From an uncultured Oscillospiraceae bacterium (GTDB lineage Bacteria > Bacillota > Clostridia > Oscillospirales > Oscillospiraceae), in the NCBI GenBank assembly GCA_900752285.1, contig CAADUW010000087.1, positions 1 through 8,868 on the forward strand: 8,868 bases of DNA, given 5' to 3'. The first letter of the stretch is position 1, and every line of letters begins with the position of its first letter. A program made the translations under genes and the position numbers. Of the stretch, positions 4,330-8,868 are shown in pieces. Under the pieces are notes generated by a model, which worked only from the letters and a program-made list of their open reading frames with translations, searched no databases and had not been told where the DNA came from.

Positions 4330-6084
4330 TTATTTTGAGGGCGCGATATGCCATTCTTCCCACAGGTCACCGGCGATGCGCACGGAATCCGTCAGGTTCA
4401 TACTGAGCATTCCCGTGGGTGTCCAGCAGTCCAAAAGCCAGGTATACGGCGTGTAGCTGCCGTCCGGGTACCAGATAGGTGTGAAGTGGGTCGGGCGGTC
4501 ATAGGTGCTGTAGGGATTATTTTTGAAAGCGAAGGTGGTACTCTTGCCGCTGACGCTGCGGTTCAGCAGTCTCCAGAAGCCTTCGTACCCGAATTCAGGG
4601 AAATAGGTCACGGCATTCTGCGCCGCCGTGACAGCCGCGCTCTGCGTGGTCGTTACTCTGGCCGTTACTTTCTCCTGAATTCCGTACCCGCTTTTCATGG
4701 TAGCTGCAGTCGCTGTGGGTGACAGGCTGTCCGGCGTGATGCGCATGGATGCGCTCAGGCTTGCGGCGTAGCTGTTGTAGTCAAACTCCCACCAGCCATG
4801 ATCCTCCCACCAGCCGTTATCTACCCAGTGATACCAGCGGTCACGGTGAACCACATTGTTATCATCCACCCAGCGATCCGTGTGCCAGCACTTCTCCCAG
4901 TTCTCTACCCATTCCCAATTTTCCTGCCACCAGGGTGACCAAATGCCCCAGGAAGCGGATGTTACCTGTTCTTTCTCTGGAATAGAAGCCAGACGGAAAC
5001 GGTCGTTGCGGTCATCCGCCACCGGGTTGGGCGGATCGTTGCCGTCCAGATCCACGATGTTACAGGTGATCATGCTCTGCGCCGTGCCGCCGCCAGACAC
5101 GCTGACGGCAATCGTAATGACGCATGGCTCTGACGGTGTGTGCCACTTCACCCATACCAATTGACTGTCGCCGTCCGGATAGTAGACATTGCTGACGGTG
5201 TAAGTTCTGCCTTGAATCACAAAGCGAACAGTCACAGGATTATCCGGGTCGGACTGCCCGCCGCTCACCTCCACCGAGGAGATCACATCGGTATCGACTC
5301 GGTATTCATAGTCGAAGTCGTTTACATCGGGCGGCTCCAACTCACCGTTGAAGCGGACGACTCCGATGCCGAGGGACGAGATGATCTGATCGTTGCTGAC
5401 CTTGCTGTTGGTGCTGCCAGACCATGCGGGATAGCCCAGATCTGCTTCTTCAAGGAAGATGGCCAGCGGCAGATTCTTATGGGTGAGCGATCCCATCTTG
5501 CTTCGAAGATTTCCGTTTACCTTTTGGTCATAGAGCGCCGCTTCCGTGGCCGTCATGGCATAGTAGGCTCCACCGTAGACGAAGTAGGCGATAGGCTCGA
5601 CAACGATTTTGTAATCGCCGGCAATAAGCGTATCAAAGTCTATTCCCACATATCCGGCAATCGCCCGAATGACTTGCTCGTCTGTAAAGTAGCTTCGAAT
5701 CGCCGCAATGCTGGCGGGATAGTCGCCGGACGAAATGATGCGAGGCAGACTCTGCGCCGGACGGATACAGGTATAGCCGCCTACGACAGGTGACAACGCC
5801 CGCCCACTGTTATAAGAGAGCTTGGATACCTTTCCGAAGTGGATCATGTTGGTGCTCGGATTCTGATTGCTCCAGTCAACGGTATTTCCCACGACAGCGC
5901 GGCTGTCCACATTCACCACGGAAATGCGGACACCGTCCATACCCGGATTCCAGTAGTTGGTGGATGTGCCACTGCCCATGCCGCCACCACCGCCATCGAA
6001 GTTGCCGTCACCGGTGGCATAAGCCGGAACAACCGCACCCAGCATGAGCACAAGGGAAAGAAAAAGTGCGAGAAGTCTCTTCAT
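4330..6084 (-). CDS. Large secreted tryptophan-rich protein of the transfer/pilus operon
   Basis: The product has 584 residues with a clear signal peptide (residues 1 to about 23, MKRLLALFLSLVLMLGAVVP then AYA) and a short Gly-rich linker (31-39). Residues about 45-250 form an unrecognised extracellular domain. Residues about 265-345 look like an immunoglobulin-type beta domain resembling CARDB (NPVTVRFVIQGRTYTV, QLVWVKWH, ITIAVSVSG). Residues 379-432 are extremely Trp-rich. Residues 440-584 form a C-terminal domain ending WEEWHIAPSK. There is no LPXTG motif or C-terminal membrane anchor, so it is secreted or held by partners. AAAGGAGG five bases before the ATG supports the start. An intrinsic terminator lies just upstream, so expression probably depends on read-through. 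An adhesin, pilus-tip or wall-binding role is likely, but no enzyme motif is seen and I can assign no function. Confidence 0.75.
   Translation of the reverse strand: MKRLLALFLSLVLMLGAVVPAYATGDGNFDGGGGGMGSGTSTNYWNPGMDGVRISVVNVDSRAVVGNTVDWSNQNPSTNMIHFGKVSKLSYNSGRALSPVVGGYTCIRPAQSLPRIISSGDYPASIAAIRSYFTDEQVIRAIAGYVGIDFDTLIAGDYKIVVEPIAYFVYGGAYYAMTATEAALYDQKVNGNLRSKMGSLTHKNLPLAIFLEEADLGYPAWSGSTNSKVSNDQIISSLGIGVVRFNGELEPPDVNDFDYEYRVDTDVISSVEVSGGQSDPDNPVTVRFVIQGRTYTVSNVYYPDGDSQLVWVKWHTPSEPCVITIAVSVSGGGTAQSMITCNIVDLDGNDPPNPVADDRNDRFRLASIPEKEQVTSASWGIWSPWWQENWEWVENWEKCWHTDRWVDDNNVVHRDRWYHWVDNGWWEDHGWWEFDYNSYAASLSASMRITPDSLSPTATAATMKSGYGIQEKVTARVTTTQSAAVTAAQNAVTYFPEFGYEGFWRLLNRSVSGKSTTFAFKNNPYSTYDRPTHFTPIWYPDGSYTPYTWLLDCWTPTGMLSMNLTDSVRIAGDLWEEWHIAPSK
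4789..4950 (-). other. Tryptophan-rich segment of the secreted protein
   Basis: This encodes residues 379-432, with 15 tryptophans in 54 residues, often paired (WW at 385-386, 425-426, 431-432) and interleaved with Asp, Glu, Asn and His (RWVDDNN, HRDRWYHWVDNGWW). Loosely repeated units suggest a stacked aromatic, carbohydrate- or wall-contacting surface. Confidence 0.7.
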
Positions 6085-6106
6085 GGATTCCTCCTTTCAA
6101 CGCTTC

Positions 6107-6142
6107 GGAAAAAGAAAAGGCGCAGCCATTTCTGACTGCGCC
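6107..6142 (-). terminator. Intrinsic terminator or attenuator between the DUF6550-like and Trp-rich genes
   Basis: In the minus-strand RNA, GGCGCAGUCA and UGGCUGCGCC (6142-6133 and 6128-6119) form a 10-bp stem with one U-G pair, closed by a GAAA tetraloop and followed by UUUUCUUUUU. It starts 19 bases after the stop of the DUF6550-like gene. Only about 22 bases separate its tail from the start codon of the Trp-rich gene and no promoter is visible there, so it probably lowers, rather than ends, downstream transcription. Confidence 0.8.
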
Positions 6143-6161
6143 ATGCTGATTGGGAGTACTG

Positions 6162-6740
6162 TTAGTTCCCGCCGCCCATTTCACCGATTTTATTTCCGTT
6201 TTCGTAGATGTCCTGTCCGTCGATGACCGTGTTATCGCCGCTGCTGTCTACATAGCCGAAGCCCGGCACATATACCTGACCGGAGGAGTTCGTGCTTCCT
6301 GCGGCAGGCTGGGATTCCGCAGGCTTGGAGGTGGGCTGCTCCGGATATGTGGGGTGCGGTTCATCCTCCGTCTTGCGTTCCGAGGTCGGTACATCCTCCG
6401 CTTTGTGATCATCCGGAAGTGTCGCCGTGCCGCTGGGCGATTCCGGCTTTTCTGGAGCGTCCGGTTTAACAGGGTTCGCCTGGATGGTCTGCTCCGTGCC
6501 GCTGGAGTTTGCACCCTGGCCGGGGTCACTCTGCTCCGGCGTCAGCGAGGGGACATTCACATCTCCCTGGCTATTGTTGATGTTCACATTGGGATCGTTG
6601 CTGTCCGGCTGACTGCCGGATACCGTTCCGGAGGGCGTCACCGTATTTCCACCGAAGCGTCCGGCGATCCCGATGACAGCCGCACCGCAGAGAAGGCAGC
6701 AGACGGTAATGAGGATGATCCGTTTCGTCTTGTCGTTCAT
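6162..6740 (-). CDS. DUF6550-like membrane-anchored Pro/Ser/Thr-rich protein
   Basis: This 192-residue protein has a short positive N-terminus (MNDKTKR), one membrane helix (about 8-26), a long low-complexity stretch rich in Pro, Ser, Thr, Glu, Asn and Gly (30-150), and a compact C-terminal motif (GQVYVPGFGYVDSSG, then ENGNKIGEMGGG). This architecture and the C-terminal motif match what I remember of DUF6550 proteins in Firmicute mobile elements. It is probably anchored in the membrane with the stalk crossing the cell wall and the C-terminal motif outside. AAGGAGG seven bases before the ATG at 6740 fixes the start. It follows the TadE-like gene after an 85-base gap and is followed by an intrinsic terminator. 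No enzyme motif is visible; a structural or spacer role in the fibre or surface complex is inferred. Confidence 0.7.
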   Translation of the reverse strand: MNDKTKRIILITVCCLLCGAAVIGIAGRFGGNTVTPSGTVSGSQPDSNDPNVNINNSQGDVNVPSLTPEQSDPGQGANSSGTEQTIQANPVKPDAPEKPESPSGTATLPDDHKAEDVPTSERKTEDEPHPTYPEQPTSKPAESQPAAGSTNSSGQVYVPGFGYVDSSGDNTVIDGQDIYENGNKIGEMGGGN

Positions 6741-6825
6741 TGATTTTCCTCCTTTTTCTGATTTATCTCTTGATTGGACAATACCACACCTTTCAGCGTA
6801 AGTCTATTGGGAAAGCGAAACTTTT

Positions 6826-7362
6826 TCAGAATACCGGCACATATTTGGCTTCCGTGTGCAGCATCATTTCAGATGCGGGCAAAAGGTTCCCAAGGAATCG
6901 CACCGGTACCTCCAAGCGGATCTCCACTGCGGCGGTATAGCCCTTGCTTTGGCCGGAACTGAGGGCGTTGTTGCTCAGCTCCACGCTCAGGCCAGAGATG
7001 GTATATTCCACGTTTCCGTTTGAGATTTTCTGATATCCGCTGCCGGTGTTCTCCAGTCCAAGCGTTGATGCCAGCTGACCGTACACATCGCCGGTATCCA
7101 CGCTCTCATCCCATCGGCCTGTGCCGTCCGGATACCAGCCTGCGGCATAGCCCTCCCGCACAGCGTGGTACACATCATCATAGTTGTCGTTGATGGTGGA
7201 GATGACCGCCTGTTGGGCAGCCTCCTTGACACCCTGGGCGATGATCCACACCCTGCTGAACTCCGCGACCGTGCAAAAAAGCATCAGCAGGACCAGCACG
7301 ATGGCAAGGATCATAGGGGTGCCCTCGCCGGGGTGGCGGCGAAGGAAACAGTGCTTGCTCAT
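6826..7362 (-). CDS. TadE-like pseudopilin
   Basis: This 178-residue protein has a positive N-terminus, the motif RRHPGEG (8-14), a single membrane helix (about 17-33, PMILAIVLVLLMLFCTV, then AEF), and an extracellular domain containing WYPDGTGRW and a beta-rich C-terminus (AAVEIRLEVPVRFLG). TadE/TadF proteins are minor pseudopilins of Flp/Tad pili with the same N-terminal layout. A TTG six bases earlier gives a longer frame, but the ATG at 7362 has GGAGGTG eight bases upstream and overlaps the TGA of the DUF4320-like gene as ATGA, so translation is probably coupled. It shares the RH-x-GEG motif with that neighbour. The TadE call rests on layout and context more than on sequence signatures. 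Confidence 0.7.
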   Translation of the reverse strand: MSKHCFLRRHPGEGTPMILAIVLVLLMLFCTVAEFSRVWIIAQGVKEAAQQAVISTINDNYDDVYHAVREGYAAGWYPDGTGRWDESVDTGDVYGQLASTLGLENTGSGYQKISNGNVEYTISGLSVELSNNALSSGQSKGYTAAVEIRLEVPVRFLGNLLPASEMMLHTEAKYVPVF

Positions 7363-7754
7363 TTCCAATACACCTCCGACTTTCCGGTGGCCTCCGACCG
7401 CAGCGTGATGGGAAATGAGCCGAAGCCGCCGAACAGGCCGATGTCCATGTCCAATGTCAGCGTTACGGTGACTTCCTCATTGAGCTGAATGCGTCCCGTT
7501 TTCGACCAGCGGATGTTGGGATCCAGTCCGGTGCTGTCCGTCAGCGCCGCGGCACGGCGGCTGGTTTCCGTTCCGACTCTGCCAGAGATCTCCGCTTCCC
7601 GTACCAGCTCCACCGCATAGGTGTCAAGCTGCTGCTTGGCGACGAATACCGGCAGGATTCGCACCGCCAGTGCCAGCACCAGCATGGCACAGACCACCAA
7701 CACGCACACATCGATATAGCCCTCGCCGGAGTGCCGTTTTCGTAATTTCTTCAT
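7359..7754 (-). CDS. DUF4320-like pseudopilin-like membrane protein
   Basis: This 131-residue protein starts KKLRKRHSGEGYIDV, followed by a membrane helix (about 14-33, VCVLVVCAMLVLALAV), a polar helical segment (QQLDTYAVELVREAEISGRVG), and a beta-rich C-terminal domain (IQLNEEVTVTLTLDMDIG). The layout is that of a minor pseudopilin, and the family as I remember it is DUF4320, common in Clostridia conjugative elements. An ATG at 7760 is only one base from AGGAGG, whereas the ATG at 7754 has the ideal seven-base spacer, so I use the latter. That ribosome binding site overlaps the stop of the TadC-like gene. The stop overlaps the next gene as ATGA. Confidence 0.75.
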   Translation of the reverse strand: MKKLRKRHSGEGYIDVCVLVVCAMLVLALAVRILPVFVAKQQLDTYAVELVREAEISGRVGTETSRRAAALTDSTGLDPNIRWSKTGRIQLNEEVTVTLTLDMDIGLFGGFGSFPITLRSEATGKSEVYWK

Positions 7755-7766
7755 AGGCATTCCTCC

Positions 7767-8639
7767 TTAAATCAGCGAACCCAGCGAGTTGATGATCTGG
7801 TAGACGATAATGACGATGTACGTCAGCATGAAGCACATGAGCATGAGGAAGCTGAACACCCGGATCTTGGGCGGGATCTTCGCCGCCTTGGCTTTCAGGC
7901 GCTGCAGCTCCAGCGCTTTCAAATCATGGGAGAGCATTTGGAAGTACATCCGCCCATCATCGCCCCGCAAGATGCCGACGAGACCGCGGACGATATCCGA
8001 AATGATAGCAGAACCCATACGGGCTTCGAAACGGATGAGCGCCGCCTCATAAGAGGAGGAGCGCATATCCGCCGTCAGCACATCCAGTTCACGGGCAAAA
8101 TCAGGACCGGCATGTTTCTTGTAGTTCTCCAGAATGCGCAGGACATCCCGGCTGGCGGCCAATTCCTGATGGATGGTCGCCACGAAGCGAGGCAGTTCAC
8201 CCTCCACCAGTTCCATTCTGGCCTTGCACAGCTCATCCGCCCGGCGGCTCTCCTTGAAATAAGTGAGCAGCGCCAGTACCACCACCAGCGGTGTCAGGAT
8301 GGGCAGGATCAGAAGGCACGGAATGATTCCCAGCAGGGCGAGGCAGGGCTTCAAAACGGTGTAAGCCGTATAGACCTCGGGGGTCATATCCAGGCCTGCG
8401 GCAGTCAGCTTCGTTTCCAGCCGTCTGCGCTTGTAGGCATCCAAGCGGATCAGCGGAGCCAGCTTCAGCGACCATCCCAAAATGAGCGTCTCCATAGATT
8501 TCACAAGACTGCGCTCCTTGCGTCCTGCGGAGATGAGGGCACGCTCCGTTGCCAGCCTGGGGATCTTCAGCAGGTCCGCCAGAACGAAATACAGTCCAGC
8601 AGCCAAGGCGGCGCCGAACAGGAATAACAGCAATTTCAC
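7767..8639 (-). CDS. TadC-like type II secretion F-domain (T2SSF) membrane protein
   Basis: The 290-residue product has an N-terminal membrane helix (about 3-22), a basic cytoplasmic loop (YKRRRLETKLTAAGLD), a paired hydrophobic region (about 92-125), and a cytoplasmic T2SSF domain (about 145-260: GELPRFVATIHQELAASRD, EAALIRFEARMG). It ends with a final helix (FLMLMCFMLTYIVIIVYQII). T2SSF proteins form the inner-membrane platform on which the CpaF/TadA ATPase drives pilus assembly. The frame can be extended to a TTG at 8660, but the GTG at 8639 has GGAGG seven bases before it and lies five bases past the upstream gene's stop, so I use it. TadC-like is preferred to TadB-like because it is the second of two tandem T2SSF genes. 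Confidence 0.8.
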   Translation of the reverse strand: MKLLLFLFGAALAAGLYFVLADLLKIPRLATERALISAGRKERSLVKSMETLILGWSLKLAPLIRLDAYKRRRLETKLTAAGLDMTPEVYTAYTVLKPCLALLGIIPCLLILPILTPLVVVLALLTYFKESRRADELCKARMELVEGELPRFVATIHQELAASRDVLRILENYKKHAGPDFARELDVLTADMRSSSYEAALIRFEARMGSAIISDIVRGLVGILRGDDGRMYFQMLSHDLKALELQRLKAKAAKIPPKIRVFSFLMLMCFMLTYIVIIVYQIINSLGSLI

Positions 8640-8643
8640 CCTC

Positions 8644-8868
8644 TCACCTCCGATACTCAATGGGCTGCGTCAGCTTCACGACGAATGCGAAGGACACGAA
8701 CACAGCGGCAAGGCAGACAGCGATGACCATTTGACCGGGGATGGTGGCTACCAGCGTATGATACCAGTCCTTATTGATGAAGCGCACCAGCGGAATGTTG
8801 ATCAGCACGAGGATTGCCATGGTGATGAACTCCTTGCGGGGGCCAAACACCAGATTTTCCAGTTCCGC
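8644..8868 (-). CDS. C-terminal 74 residues of a TadB-like T2SSF membrane protein
   Basis: The frame is open to the window edge, so the first in-frame GTG (8850) is probably internal. What is visible is a charged stretch (FGPRKEF), a hydrophobic helix (ITMAILVLINIPLV), a short loop with NKDWYHTLVATIPGQ, and a final helix (MVIAVCLAAVFVSFAFVV) ending KLTQPIEYRR. This matches the end of T2SSF proteins, and the tandem with the next T2SSF gene fits TadB followed by TadC. It would be the partner inner-membrane platform subunit. A CpaF-like ATPase gene is expected immediately upstream, outside the window. Confidence 0.7.
   Translation of the reverse strand, partial: AELENLVFGPRKEFITMAILVLINIPLVRFINKDWYHTLVATIPGQMVIAVCLAAVFVSFAFVVKLTQPIEYRR

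Larger units (their letters stand above)
1019..8868 (-). mobile_element. Part of an integrative conjugative element (Tad-like and TrbL transfer operon)
   Basis: All genes lie on one strand with short gaps or overlaps. They include TrbL/VirB6, a VirB2-like two-helix protein, two T2SSF proteins, two pseudopilin-like proteins and a C5 methyltransferase of the type carried by Firmicute ICEs. A relaxase, VirB4, VirD4 and a CpaF ATPase are not in the window and would be expected to the right (CpaF just upstream of the TadB-like gene) or beyond the insertion on the left. No replication origin or oriT could be identified here. Confidence 0.65.

Noticed and set aside
5140..5793. Long plus-strand open frame of 217 codons opposite the Trp-rich gene
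   Set aside because: It is antisense to a gene with a signal peptide, domain structure and good ribosome binding site; it shows no recognisable features and is a usual by-product of GC-rich coding DNA.
7926..8627. Long plus-strand open frame of 233 codons opposite the TadC-like gene
   Set aside because: Its composition is low-complexity His/Gln/Arg without domains, while the minus strand encodes a clear T2SSF protein.
8640..8660. TTG-start extension of the TadC-like gene (and likewise TTG starts at 7368 and 4320)
   Set aside because: Each extension runs through or crowds the Shine-Dalgarno sequence of a better downstream ATG or GTG start.
1..8868. tRNA, rRNA, CRISPR array, known riboswitch class or replication origin
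   Set aside because: No cloverleaf, spaced identical repeats, or recognisable conserved RNA or origin sequence was seen on either strand by eye.

Overview
The window is a piece of a conjugative mobile element from a gut-type Firmicute, probably a Clostridia/Oscillospiraceae-like host. I infer this from the AGGAGG ribosome binding sites, the moderately high GC of the main operon, and families typical of Clostridia elements (TrbL/VirB6, DUF4320, DUF6550, DUF3852, phage/ICE-type C5 methyltransferase). These family names come from recognition of the sequences; no database search was run.

From 8868 down to about 1019, every gene lies on the minus strand and is tightly packed, in places with ATGA overlaps. 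In transcription order they are: the C-terminus of a TadB-like T2SSF membrane protein, a TadC-like T2SSF protein, a DUF4320 pseudopilin-like protein, a TadE-like pseudopilin, a DUF6550-like anchored Pro/Ser/Thr-rich protein, an intrinsic terminator, a large secreted tryptophan-rich protein, a small DUF3852/VirB2-like two-helix protein, a 141-residue unknown, a leader with alternative hairpins, TrbL/VirB6, and a C5-cytosine methyltransferase. The layout suggests one envelope-spanning DNA-transfer machine. Tad-type platform proteins and pseudopilins would build a surface fibre, the secreted Trp-rich and DUF6550 proteins would be surface or cell-wall parts, and DUF3852 and TrbL would form the pilin and inner-membrane channel of a type IV secretion system.

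The methyltransferase is unusual. Its catalytic half (motifs I to VIII) stops at 1845. A second open frame, shifted by +1 and overlapping it by 374 bases, starts at 2218 with a strong internal ribosome binding site and carries the repeat-rich target-recognition-like region. That second frame ends abruptly at a near-perfect 30-bp palindrome (994-1023), before any C-terminal motif IX/X.

From 1 to about 1018 the sequence is visibly richer in A and T. It holds a minus-strand tyrosine recombinase that runs off the window, back-to-back promoter-like elements, a 38-codon plus-strand ORF with a good ribosome binding site, and two adjoining inverted repeats. The simplest reading is that a tyrosine-recombinase element integrated into the methyltransferase gene of the conjugative element, with its end or attachment site at the palindrome.
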